Assembly (NCBI RefSeq): GCF_000485795.1
Contig: NZ_AXZL01000053.1
Coordinates: forward strand, 50,531 to 114,530
Direction: 5' to 3'
Origin: Shewanella decolorationis S12
Lineage (GTDB): Bacteria > Pseudomonadota > Gammaproteobacteria > Enterobacterales > Shewanellaceae
Length of the DNA: 64,000 bases
In this document: positions 1-8,326 of the stretch, piece by piece
Position numbering within the stretch: the stretch's first letter is position 1
Layout: each line of letters opens with the position of its first letter
Notes under the pieces: generated by a model
The model's input: the letters and a program-made list of their open reading frames with translations, nothing else
Databases searched by the model: none
Told to the model about the DNA's origin: nothing
Translations under genes and position numbers: made by a program

Positions 1-1
1 A

Positions 2-2248
2 TACGGCGCCGTCACTAAGGATGGTAACGAAACCGCAGAAGCCTTAATCATTGCCCTCAAGGACGCCAATACGGCACAAGTGGTTAACAACATTAAGGAA
101 AAGCTGGCGCAAATCAGCCTGACTCTCCCCGAAGGCAGCCAGATAAACACCTTTTACGACCGCGCTAACCTGATCAATACCGCTATCGAGACTATTTCCA
201 ATGCACTATTTGAGGCCGTTGTGTTGGTCATCGTATTGCTGGCGCTGTTTTTAGGGAATGTGCGCGCCGCGTTAGTGGTGTCACTATCACTGCCGCTGGC
301 CGCACTGTTCACCTTTTTGATGATGGATCACTTCAATCTCTCCGCTAACCTGATGAGTCTCGGCGGCCTCGTTATCGCTATCGGCATGTTGGTGGACTCC
401 TCCGTGGTCGTGGTTGAAAACATGGTAAATTTAATCGCCACTAAACAGCGTTTGCCGCGTTTGCACTTAATCTTTCGCGCCACCAAAGACGTCGCCATTC
501 CCGTAGTCTCGGGCACGGTTATCGTCATCATAGTGTTCTCACCACTGCTCACCCTCAGTGGTTTAGAAGGCAAACTATTCACCCCAGTCGCCATCACCAT
601 AGTGTTTGCCATGCTGTCGGCGCTGGTGTTATCACTGACCGTAATCCCCGTGATTGCCTCATACCTCGTTAACGAAAAGGCCGCGAAAGAACCTAAGGCC
701 ATCGAAAAGCTCAAGCATCTTTACCTTGGCAGCCTAAAAGCCTGCTTTGGTTGGCAAAAACCTTTTATGCTCATCGCCTTTAGCTTGCTGATTGTCAGTC
801 TCGGCCTGTTTAGTCTGGTAGGGAAAACCTTTATGCCGACCTTAGATGAGGGCGACATTATTCTCCAGTTAGAGAAATCCCCTTCGATTTCCCTCGACGC
901 CTCCATCGCTATCGATAAACAGATCCAGCAAACCCTGCTAAGCCAAATCCCGGAAATTAAGCAGATGGTGGCGCGCACCGGCGCCGATGAGATTGGTTTA
1001 GATCCCATGGGACTAAACGAAACCGATGTGTTTTTAGAGCTGGCGCCCCGCAGCGAATGGCGTTTTGCGACCAAAGAACAGCTTATCGATGCCATCCGCA
1101 CTGTGCTGCTCAAATATCCCGGCGTGAACTTTAACTTTACGCAACCGATACAGATGCGGGTGTCTGAAATGCTCACAGGCAGCATTGGCGATGTCGCGAT
1201 TAAAGTATTTGGTAATGATATCGAGATCTTAGGCAAACTCACCGGAGAGATAGAGCAACTGGTCACCGCCACTCAGGGCAGTGTTGACGTTAAGATGGCG
1301 ATGATTGAGGGCAGCCCTTTTATCAATCTCACCTTAGATAACGAACTGGCCCGTGGATTTGGGATGAGCACTATGGAGTTTGCCCGCTACCTCAAGAGTC
1401 AACTCGAAGGCGTAGTCGTCACCGAAGTGCTGCAAGGGAAGAAGCGCACGCCCGTGCTTATCGCCAATAATCAAGCGCAGATCAGCAACATTAACGAACT
1501 GCAAAATCAGCTATTGGTGATGCCAGATCATTCCCTAAAACGCCTAAGCGATGTGGCCGTTTTGAGCTATAAACAAGGCCCAATCCTTATCGAGCGGGAA
1601 CAGGGAAATCGCTTTTCGGTGATCACCACCAACGTCCAAGGGCGGGATATTGTGGGCTTTGTGGAGGAGCTAAACAGCAAAATCGCCAAGGAAATCAAAC
1701 TGCCCAGTGGCTATAGCGTTAGCTTCGGTGGCGAGTTTGAAAACCAGCAGCGCGCCACCAGCAATTTGTTGCTGGTGATCCCTATAGCTATCGCATTGAT
1801 CACTTTGATTTTATTCACCACCTTCGGCTCTCTAGCAAAATCGGGATTAATCCTCGCTAACGTCCCGTTCGCCATGATGGGCGGTATCGTCAACTTGTAT
1901 CTCTCGGGGGAATACCTCTCGGTGCCCGCCTCGGTAGGTTTTATCGCCCTGCTAGGTGTCGCCGTGCTTAACGGTGTAGTGATGGTCAGCTATTACGAAC
2001 AAACCAAATACTTATTTGGCAGCCTCAGGGAGCGAGTCGAACAGGGCGCCGCGCGGCGACTCAGACCCATTCTGATGACAGCCACCACCGCCATGTTTGG
2101 TTTGATCCCCTTAGTGTTCGCCTCGGGCCCAGGTGCTGAAATCCAAAAACCCTTGGCCATTGTGGTGATCGGTGGATTACTCACATCGACCATTACGACC
2201 CTGTATTTACTGCCCATGTTGTATTTTTGGCTGGAGAAACGCCGATGA
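2..2248 (+). CDS. Heavy-metal efflux RND pump, CzcA/CusA-type inner membrane subunit (5' truncated by window)
   Basis: The reading frame is open from base 2, so the true start lies upstream; about 748 residues of a protein usually near 1,040 are visible. It is the proton-driven inner membrane subunit of a tripartite metal exporter. The TM4 segment contains IGMLVDSSVVVVENMVNL near bases 380-430. This matches the heavy-metal RND signature, but the first acidic position (DFG in CzcA) is Ala, as in CusA-like and other non-CzcA subgroups. A porter-domain stretch (GDVAIKVFGNDIEIL) and the C-terminal TM block (VPASVGFIALLGVAVLNG) follow. It overlaps the next gene by four bases (ATGA), implying translational coupling. 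The metal cannot be assigned from sequence; Cu/Ag or a divalent metal are both possible. Confidence 0.93.
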   Translation, partial: YGAVTKDGNETAEALIIALKDANTAQVVNNIKEKLAQISLTLPEGSQINTFYDRANLINTAIETISNALFEAVVLVIVLLALFLGNVRAALVVSLSLPLAALFTFLMMDHFNLSANLMSLGGLVIAIGMLVDSSVVVVENMVNLIATKQRLPRLHLIFRATKDVAIPVVSGTVIVIIVFSPLLTLSGLEGKLFTPVAITIVFAMLSALVLSLTVIPVIASYLVNEKAAKEPKAIEKLKHLYLGSLKACFGWQKPFMLIAFSLLIVSLGLFSLVGKTFMPTLDEGDIILQLEKSPSISLDASIAIDKQIQQTLLSQIPEIKQMVARTGADEIGLDPMGLNETDVFLELAPRSEWRFATKEQLIDAIRTVLLKYPGVNFNFTQPIQMRVSEMLTGSIGDVAIKVFGNDIEILGKLTGEIEQLVTATQGSVDVKMAMIEGSPFINLTLDNELARGFGMSTMEFARYLKSQLEGVVVTEVLQGKKRTPVLIANNQAQISNINELQNQLLVMPDHSLKRLSDVAVLSYKQGPILIEREQGNRFSVITTNVQGRDIVGFVEELNSKIAKEIKLPSGYSVSFGGEFENQQRATSNLLLVIPIAIALITLILFTTFGSLAKSGLILANVPFAMMGGIVNLYLSGEYLSVPASVGFIALLGVAVLNGVVMVSYYEQTKYLFGSLRERVEQGAARRLRPILMTATTAMFGLIPLVFASGPGAEIQKPLAIVVIGGLLTSTITTLYLLPMLYFWLEKRR

Positions 2249-2550
2249 GCACGGAACAACTGCTAGTCCTGATCGCCCAAAACGATATTAAGGACGATAT
2301 AGTCGACACCCTGATTGAATTGGAGTTTTTATCCGGCTTTAGCTTGGGCAATATTTGCGGATTTAGCCGCGAGCACAGCCATTTCAATATCAAGGAACAA
2401 GTGGAAGGTTATCGGGAGTTTTGTAAGTTTGAGATTATGCACCCTGCAAGCCAGCAAAGCGCCCTGCTTGAAGCACTAGCAAAGGTCTGTAAACACAACC
2501 CTTGCCGTTATTGGATTATGCCCATCTATCAAAACGGCACGCTTTCCTAA
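2245..2550 (+). CDS. DUF3240 family protein, coupled to the metal RND pump
   Basis: Small soluble protein of about 101 residues. The ATG at 2245 overlaps the RND stop codon in an ATGA arrangement; an in-frame ATG 18 bases upstream also exists but lies inside the pump gene. The sequence (EQLLVLIAQNDIKDDIVDTL, then GFSREHSHFNIKEQVEGYRE) fits DUF3240, a ferredoxin-like fold family resembling PII/CutA-type small proteins. Members sit next to CzcA-type pumps in Shewanella and relatives. A regulatory or metal-sensing role for the pump is an inference from that linkage. A hairpin terminator follows directly. Confidence 0.85.
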   Translation: MSTEQLLVLIAQNDIKDDIVDTLIELEFLSGFSLGNICGFSREHSHFNIKEQVEGYREFCKFEIMHPASQQSALLEALAKVCKHNPCRYWIMPIYQNGTLS

Positions 2551-2554
2551 CGAT

Positions 2555-2586
2555 AAAGGGCATACGGAACCTGCTGTATGCCCTTT
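2555..2586. terminator. Bidirectional hairpin between convergent genes
   Basis: AAAGGGCATAC and GTATGCCCTTT form a perfect 11-bp stem around a 10-base loop, between the converging DUF3240 and PqiA-like genes. There is no long T tract, so it may be a weak terminator in either direction. Confidence 0.7.
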
Positions 2587-2592
2587 GATTAA

Positions 2593-3228
2593 CTACAGAA
2601 TCGGTGTTGGACGACGCACTAAGTAACCACTGGCGATTGAGAGAATGCAGTAGGCGGTAAAGAAGTAGAATCCGCTCTCAAACTGCGCCTTGGTCTTGAG
2701 CATTTCGCCCATGCCACCCGAGGCATTGCCCGCCAAAAAGGTAATGATCAGGGCCACCACAAACACATCGGCCATCGACCATTTCGCCAACGCAGACACT
2801 AGATGATGAATGCGCCACTGCAGCGCAACCGAACTCACGCTTTGTTGTACCAACATCAGACTGAGTTTCACTGCGGGGATAATGATACTAAACAGCATCA
2901 CCAGTCCGGCCACTAAGCCATTGCCAGAGTTGTATAATTCGGTGACTGTGCTCCAAATACTGCGGGTTTGCTGCAATACTTCTACCTCACCCTTGAGGTT
3001 GTTCAGCCCTAACAGGCCACTGACCATATTCAACATGCCGCGGGCACTGTCGCGCCCCGAGTCCTCATCGAAACTTTGTGCGACCTGCTCAATCCCTTGT
3101 TCGGTGAGTTTGGCCTTATCTATGCTGCCATTGAGGCTCAAAATGGGTTGAGTCACGCCGGGAATTAACAGCGCTAAAGACAGCAGAATAACGAGAATAG
3201 GAAGGAGAGAGTTGCGTACACTGTTCAT
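2593..3228 (-). CDS. PqiA-type (paraquat-inducible protein A domain) membrane protein
   Basis: 211-residue inner membrane protein. An N-terminal hydrophobic segment (about residues 7-27) is followed by a roughly 75-residue polar region and then three or more membrane segments. The stretch LAKWSMADVFVVALII is the hallmark of the PqiA domain, whose relatives in E. coli (PqiA, YebS/LetA) act with MCE proteins in lipid transport between membranes. Here there is a single PqiA half and no neighbouring MCE gene, so any lipid-transport role is unproven. It is monocistronic and convergent with the metal-pump operon. Confidence 0.75.
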   Translation of the reverse strand: MNSVRNSLLPILVILLSLALLIPGVTQPILSLNGSIDKAKLTEQGIEQVAQSFDEDSGRDSARGMLNMVSGLLGLNNLKGEVEVLQQTRSIWSTVTELYNSGNGLVAGLVMLFSIIIPAVKLSLMLVQQSVSSVALQWRIHHLVSALAKWSMADVFVVALIITFLAGNASGGMGEMLKTKAQFESGFYFFTAYCILSIASGYLVRRPTPIL

Positions 3229-3332
3229 AACTGGGCCCTAAAAAAACTTTGGCCCAGTGTACGGCCTTTCACCTTATCGGGGCAATGAATGGCACCTGAC
3301 AACTTGGCAGATATCAGGCGCAACGGCGCGCA

Positions 3333-4523
3333 TTAGTAGAAGGGTTTAGGATCGATATCCAGCGAGCTAGGTGAGACTCCGCGTTCAATATGCAGCTCCG
3401 ACTTGAGCAGATCTATCATAACAACTTCTGTATAACGCTTCGTTTTTAAAGAATAAAAACATTTTACGATCGGGTTTAATGCATCCCTGTCCTTCGAGGT
3501 CCAGACGATACCCACTCGCCCATCGGACAATTCGACCAAAGAGCCGACAGGATACACGCCGACGCAGCGAATAAATTCGTATACCAGTTCTTGGTCGAGA
3601 TGGAACGGTGTCAAACTCAGTAGGATCTTAAAGGCCGCCGCGGGGCTCATAGCCTCTTTGTAACAACGAGTGGCGGTAAGGGCGTCGAAGATATCAACGA
3701 TACAACTCATGCGGCCATGGAGTGGAATTTCCTCGGCCTTTAATCCCCTTGGGTATCCACGGCCATCGAGCTTTTCATGGTGCATCAAGCAAACGTCTTT
3801 ACTGACCTGAGATAAGCCTTTTGTTTCGTTCATAATTTCAAGTGCATACACTTGATGCAGCTTCATATGTTCGAATTCTTCTGGGGTCAGCTTACCCGGC
3901 TTATGCAGCACCTTGTTATCGACCTTGATCTTGCCGATATCGTGCAAGATACCACCGACCGCCATCTCCCGAAGAATCGAACGGTCGAGCTTTAAATACT
4001 TACCAAAGGTGACTAACAGGAAGGCCACATTCACTGAATGTTCAAGCAGATAAGCATCCTTTGAACGCAGTGCAGACATACATCTCAGCGCGTCTTCATC
4101 CAACAAGACAGATTCAATCATGCTGTCGGCTAAGGCTTCGAATGGGGCGACTTCTATCGCTTTGCCTTCAAAGGTTTCTGACAAGACTTTACGGATCAAA
4201 TCTTTCGCTTCGGTCAAAATGACCTGTGCCTGCTTTTGTTGATTCTCGCGGGTCGCTAACGGTTTTTTCGGTTCTGGCGGAATGTTGTTGCTGGCTTTAC
4301 GTTTAAAACCACAATGTTCGGCCGAACGTTCAGTGTCGACCCAAACAAATTTGATCCCATTCTTGGTTAATTTGGCAATCGCATCCTTGTGCTTGATTTG
4401 GCCGGCGTTTGCAATGGCGAGTCGACCTTGATCACTTTTGTCTATCGCACAGACAAACATCCCCAATGTTAATTGCGACACGGGTAATTTGATTAGCTCA
4501 ACTGATTCTGCCGACTCACTCAT
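3333..4523 (-). CDS. HD-GYP domain cyclic-di-GMP phosphodiesterase with N-terminal DUF3391
   Basis: About 396 residues from the ATG at 4523, which is preceded by TTGGGGTTGCTAGAA on the coding strand; a longer form starting at 4580 has no better ribosome site. The N-terminus (SVELIKLPVSQLTLGMFVCAI) fits the DUF3391 domain that often precedes HD-GYP domains. The catalytic half shows HDIGK and HHEKLDGRGYPRGL, the complete metal-binding and GYP signatures, so it should hydrolyse cyclic di-GMP. No signal peptide or membrane segment is evident, suggesting a cytosolic enzyme. It is monocistronic. Confidence 0.9.
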   Translation of the reverse strand: MSESAESVELIKLPVSQLTLGMFVCAIDKSDQGRLAIANAGQIKHKDAIAKLTKNGIKFVWVDTERSAEHCGFKRKASNNIPPEPKKPLATRENQQKQAQVILTEAKDLIRKVLSETFEGKAIEVAPFEALADSMIESVLLDEDALRCMSALRSKDAYLLEHSVNVAFLLVTFGKYLKLDRSILREMAVGGILHDIGKIKVDNKVLHKPGKLTPEEFEHMKLHQVYALEIMNETKGLSQVSKDVCLMHHEKLDGRGYPRGLKAEEIPLHGRMSCIVDIFDALTATRCYKEAMSPAAAFKILLSLTPFHLDQELVYEFIRCVGVYPVGSLVELSDGRVGIVWTSKDRDALNPIVKCFYSLKTKRYTEVVMIDLLKSELHIERGVSPSSLDIDPKPFY

Positions 4524-4742
4524 TTCTAGCAACCCCAAGGCATAGAGAAGATTACTGCTACTGACCACGCAACACGCCATGCTAATTTAGCACATTATGA
4601 AGCCATTTTTATCTTGGTAGTATAGGACAGTATAACTTGCATTCTAAGCTGGGGAGGTTAAAAGCACCATATGCTTTGATGACAAGCCTCAAAGAACAAG
4701 GCAAAAACCAAGCAAAATGATGGGACTCGATTCAAATATAAG

Positions 4743-4985
4743 CTAATTAGTTAATAATACGGTATTTTTTAGCATCAAACACTCGAAGCTTGTCATCATC
4801 CAACGACGATATTGGCAGTTATAGCAGGAGCGAAGTTCATCATCGACCTGCTCATCTTCATCGTCGGGAGCAAAGCGAGGGCACAGTTGTGCCACCCGTC
4901 TCGCCTCGGAATATTGCTGTAAACCCGCCCGAAAAATCCAGCGCTCGGTCTCGTATTCAAACTGTTGAAGTAGCTCTTGCTCCAT
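4743..4985 (-). CDS. Small conserved-looking protein with CxxC and a third cysteine
   Basis: 80 residues from an ATG at 4985, preceded by the Shine-Dalgarno-like GAGGTGAG seven bases after the stop of the upstream DDTDD gene, so it is almost certainly co-transcribed with it. An acidic middle (APDDEDEQVDDELR) precedes CYNCQYRRW and SFECL, a possible three-cysteine metal or iron-sulfur site with arginines between. I do not recognise the family. Its position as the last gene of the TonB/ECF cluster suggests a link to whatever that cluster imports or modifies. Confidence 0.65.
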   Translation of the reverse strand: MEQELLQQFEYETERWIFRAGLQQYSEARRVAQLCPRFAPDDEDEQVDDELRSCYNCQYRRWMMTSFECLMLKNTVLLTN

Positions 4986-4992
4986 TCTCACC

Positions 4993-5730
4993 TCAATAGT
5001 CCTGTAAGGCTTGCTTACCCGCATTACGCCACAACTCACCGTCCTTCGCGACTAACAATACAAACTGATGCTCAAGGTAAACGGCCTTCACTTTGCCTTT
5101 GAGTTGAACCTTTTCATCCGCCGCTAAACGGGTTTTATCTGTGCTAATGACCGCATCGAGGCCTGTCTGCTCGAGAATCTCTGCCACAGTTAATTCGAGG
5201 GAGACTTCCTCAAGTTGACCGAGTTTGATTTGACCCTTCACTCGCCCATCGCTCCCCATTAAACGCAGCCCTAATCCCGCCAAGGCTCCGATCACGCCCT
5301 GTCCGGTGCCGCCGTGCTCGGTAAGTTGGATCTGTAACTGCTCTGCAAGCTGATAGGCGGCTTCTTTGGTAATCACCTCACGCTTGGCGCTGAGCCCAAA
5401 ATCTATCAGCGCATGCACATCATAGTCGGAATCGACATCCAAAATCGCAATCCCAGGATCCGCCTTAGGCGCCGATTCGGCCACCAGATGTGCGACCGCC
5501 AGACGATGGATTTCCGCCTGCGATAGTGGCGACTGCAGCGCAAAACACATGGCACTGTTGTGTGAGGTGTAGGGAATGTCAGGGTGCACAAACAGTTGAT
5601 GCCGCGTCACAAAGGAGGCCTTGCCCCCCGAAGTTTGCGCGAGTAAGAGTGCAATTTCCTCGGCAATTTCGCCCGTACCCTTAGTGCCAATGTCGTCGGT
5701 ATCGTCGATACAAATAAGCCAATTTTTCAT
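4993..5730 (-). CDS. DDTDD-motif protein of unknown function (distantly TiaS-like N-terminus)
   Basis: 245 residues starting MKNWLICIDDTDDIGTKGTG. The IDDTD motif followed by a GTGE loop recalls the N-terminal nucleotide-binding domain of TiaS, the archaeal tRNA-Ile2 agmatinylcytidine synthetase, but the rest (a glycine-rich HGGTGQGVIGALAGLGLRL stretch, then a small C-terminal beta-type domain with KGKVKAVYL) does not let me assign a reaction. It sits between an ECF transporter membrane gene and the small CxxC gene on the same strand with short gaps, so it is probably the enzyme of this cluster. The function is left open. Confidence 0.8.
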   Translation of the reverse strand: MKNWLICIDDTDDIGTKGTGEIAEEIALLLAQTSGGKASFVTRHQLFVHPDIPYTSHNSAMCFALQSPLSQAEIHRLAVAHLVAESAPKADPGIAILDVDSDYDVHALIDFGLSAKREVITKEAAYQLAEQLQIQLTEHGGTGQGVIGALAGLGLRLMGSDGRVKGQIKLGQLEEVSLELTVAEILEQTGLDAVISTDKTRLAADEKVQLKGKVKAVYLEHQFVLLVAKDGELWRNAGKQALQDY

Positions 5731-5745
5731 CGGTATTCCTAGCAG

Positions 5746-6288
5746 TTACAACTTGTCACGGTGAAGGAGATCATGGGCCTTAAGCCTATGCAGCACGGGA
5801 GGCACTAACAGGGCACCTAAGGTGGCAAAGAATCCGCCCTTAAGCACACTCGCGCCCCATTGGATCAGCACGACATCAAGCGCCATCCCCGCCAGCGCAT
5901 TGGTAAGTGCCACTTTGACCGCCCACGCCATACAACCAACAATGCCTAAAATCACGCAGCGCCAATGCAGGCCTAATGTGAGCGGTAACAATAAGGCCAC
6001 CAGATCCATAGCGATAGCAGGTAAGATAAACTTTAATAAAATCATTGGGCCGCCCTTACCAACACCGAGCGCCATGGCAACTAAGCCTGCAATGCCGCCA
6101 CAGGCAATCATGCTGCCGAAACGCCCAAGCACACCGTAGCAAATCAAATAGAAGAAGCTCATTAAAAACATGCTGTGGCCAGAAAGCCCAAGTTTGAGCC
6201 TTAACATGCCCGTCAATGCCACCAGCAGGGTGGCGCAAAAGCCGATAAACAAAGAATCCTGTAAGCTCAGGGGGAGTTTTTTATTCAT
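5746..6288 (-). CDS. Probable substrate-binding (S) component of an ECF-type transporter
   Basis: About 180 residues, almost entirely hydrophobic, with five or six predicted membrane helices. The ATG at 6288 overlaps the stop of the upstream T-component gene (ATGA), so translation is coupled. Size, topology and position next to a T component and a double ATPase fit an S component (the substrate-capturing membrane protein of energy-coupling-factor transporters). It lacks the MHI start and conserved histidine of CbiM, so cobalt is not supported. I cannot name the substrate. Confidence 0.7.
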   Translation of the reverse strand: MNKKLPLSLQDSLFIGFCATLLVALTGMLRLKLGLSGHSMFLMSFFYLICYGVLGRFGSMIACGGIAGLVAMALGVGKGGPMILLKFILPAIAMDLVALLLPLTLGLHWRCVILGIVGCMAWAVKVALTNALAGMALDVVLIQWGASVLKGGFFATLGALLVPPVLHRLKAHDLLHRDKL

Positions 6289-6968
6289 TTTTTGTCTCTG
6301 GGTGAATGCCAATGGGTGGCACGTGTACTCTTACCAAAGTGGCGGCTCTGGGCCGCAACCGCCATCTGGCGAGATAATTTAAGCAATTGGATTAACACAG
6401 GAAACAGCACGCAGTACACCAGTTCTGGCCAGTTTTTGGGGTTCCGCAGCGCCTTAGGGGTAATGCGTGCGCCGCGCAGACACTGGATCTGGTAAATCTC
6501 GCGCACTTCGTCCGCCATATAAGGTAGCAAACTCAAGGATGCAGCCACCACAAAGGCCCATTTGCTCGGCAAAAATGCACTTAAGACTTCGCCGATACGC
6601 TCAGGCGCCGCCGTGATACACAACCACCATCCGGGAATAGTCGCTAAAATAATGCGTCCCACCACCACGGCGCCTTGGGCCAGGTGATCAACACCATAGA
6701 GCAGCAGATAAAGACTTAAGGTAATCGTCAGTTGGATCACGCCGAGTTTCACCACGCCCATAATACTGCCTCGGTGCGCTAACCCATGGAGCACAAGCAA
6801 GCCATTCACGGCCGCCAGCGGTAGCAGTAAATCGGCGGGCAATACAAAAGCGCAGGCGGAAAGTACGCAGACCAAAAACAGCGACAGCGCGCACAGGGTG
6901 GTTTCTTGCTTCTCGCGACTCCAACGCCGGCGGGCACGTAGTCGCCATCGACGACAACTAACCCACAT
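6285..6968 (-). CDS. ECF transporter T component (CbiQ/EcfT-like transmembrane coupling protein)
   Basis: 227 residues: a basic N-terminus, four or five membrane helices, and a C-terminal cytoplasmic part with LRGARI and a second arginine-bearing helix (AAQSRHFGK). These correspond to the two short Ala-Arg-Gly-like coupling motifs of EcfT proteins that contact the ATPases. It overlaps the ATPase gene by 11 bases and the S-component gene by four, so the three form one translationally coupled unit. Expected role: link ATP hydrolysis by the ATPase to movement of the S component. Confidence 0.8.
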   Translation of the reverse strand: MWVSCRRWRLRARRRWSREKQETTLCALSLFLVCVLSACAFVLPADLLLPLAAVNGLLVLHGLAHRGSIMGVVKLGVIQLTITLSLYLLLYGVDHLAQGAVVVGRIILATIPGWWLCITAAPERIGEVLSAFLPSKWAFVVAASLSLLPYMADEVREIYQIQCLRGARITPKALRNPKNWPELVYCVLFPVLIQLLKLSRQMAVAAQSRHFGKSTRATHWHSPRDKK

Positions 6969-8325
6969 AGCGCTCCTCCATTCCTATGGCTTCTTCTGCC
7001 AACAGCCCTTGGCGCAGGCTTAACTGCCGCGACACCGCACTGTGTTCCACCAGCCTGTGGCTGGTCATCAGAATCGCACTGCCTTGGGCACTGAGGCGCT
7101 TGAGCAGGAACCAAACTTTGCGATAGTACTCTTTATCCATACCCGCGAGCGGGTCATCGAGTAGCAGTACCTTAGGCTGCAAGCAGGCTAAGGATGCCAA
7201 GGCAATCAGGTGTTGTTGACCATAGGACAGCTTATGGGGCGACTGTTCGGCCAGAGCGCTCAACTCGAGATCAAGCAACATTTGCTCGGCACGCGCAGTC
7301 GGAAGTTCGAAACGATTCAAACTAAACTGCATCTCGGCCAGCACATTGGTTTCAAACAGTTGTCGACTCGGCCTTTGCAGCAATAGCCCTAACTCGGCGC
7401 CGTACACACCGAGTTTAGGTTTACGGCCTAGCACCTTGAGTGGCAAACGTAGCTTTAAGTGCAGCATGCCCGCGAGGGATTTTAAGAGGCTGGTTTTACC
7501 CGCGCCATTATCCCCCACTAAGGTCACTATCTCGCCCGCATGCAGTTGAAACCCTTGCGGACAGCTAAACAAGGGCTGACAACCATCGAAACAGAAATCA
7601 AACGCCTCGGCGCTGACCAGCACTTTGCCTAAGTGATGGGCGCCTCCCCAAGCTCTCACTGGCACATCCTGCACAGGGGCATCGTTGACGGTGTATATTC
7701 CCTCGGATAAACGGCCAGCCTCTAATTGCCAATAGTGCTGGATAATCTCGGCAAAAGCCGCCGCATTATGTTCCACCAGCACCAATGCCATACCTTCGGC
7801 AATCAGATTTCGCAGCACAGCCAATAGCTCGCTTACACCGTGATCATCGAGCTGCGCCCATGGCTCATCGAGCAAAAGTAAATGCGGCTCGCACACCAAC
7901 TGGGCGGCAATCATCAAACGGTATTTTTGGCCGAGGGAAAGCGTACTGACAGGGGTATCGAGCCGTAAAAACAGCCCGACGCGTCGCAGCGCTAACTGCA
8001 CCTTAGGCAACATATTCTCGGCGGGGATGCCGAGATTCTCTAAGGCGAAGGCGACTTCGGCGCCCACGGTTTGCCTCAGTAGCTGGGTTTGAGGATCCTG
8101 CATCACTAAGCCAGTCACCAGCTCTGGATGACGCCAAATATCGCCCTCATGGGGACGCGACAGCACGCCCGCCAGTAGATTGAGTAGACTCGATTTCCCC
8201 GAGCCCGTTGGCCCGCTCACACAATGGCATTGGCCTGCGCCAATCGAGAGCTTAAGCTCCTGTAAAACCGGGGCTAATTGGCTGCCATAGTTAAAGCTGA
8301 CACCGTCGAGCTCGAGTAATTTCAT
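6958..8325 (-). CDS. Fused double ATPase of an ECF transporter (EcfA-EcfA')
   Basis: 455 residues containing two complete ABC domains. The first has Walker A GPTGSGKSS, signature LSLGQ and Walker B LLLLDEP; the second has GDNGAGKTS, LSYGQ and VLLLDDP. Both carry the Q-helix type sequence of ECF ATPases (QDPQTQ and QRPSRQ), which separates them from ordinary importer ATPases. The second Walker B ends DD rather than DE, so the catalytic glutamate of that half is replaced and the pair may be asymmetric. It begins one base from the end of the TonB receptor gene, placing receptor and ECF module in a single transcription unit. Confidence 0.9.
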   Translation of the reverse strand: MKLLELDGVSFNYGSQLAPVLQELKLSIGAGQCHCVSGPTGSGKSSLLNLLAGVLSRPHEGDIWRHPELVTGLVMQDPQTQLLRQTVGAEVAFALENLGIPAENMLPKVQLALRRVGLFLRLDTPVSTLSLGQKYRLMIAAQLVCEPHLLLLDEPWAQLDDHGVSELLAVLRNLIAEGMALVLVEHNAAAFAEIIQHYWQLEAGRLSEGIYTVNDAPVQDVPVRAWGGAHHLGKVLVSAEAFDFCFDGCQPLFSCPQGFQLHAGEIVTLVGDNGAGKTSLLKSLAGMLHLKLRLPLKVLGRKPKLGVYGAELGLLLQRPSRQLFETNVLAEMQFSLNRFELPTARAEQMLLDLELSALAEQSPHKLSYGQQHLIALASLACLQPKVLLLDDPLAGMDKEYYRKVWFLLKRLSAQGSAILMTSHRLVEHSAVSRQLSLRQGLLAEEAIGMEERYVG

Positions 8326-8326
8326 C

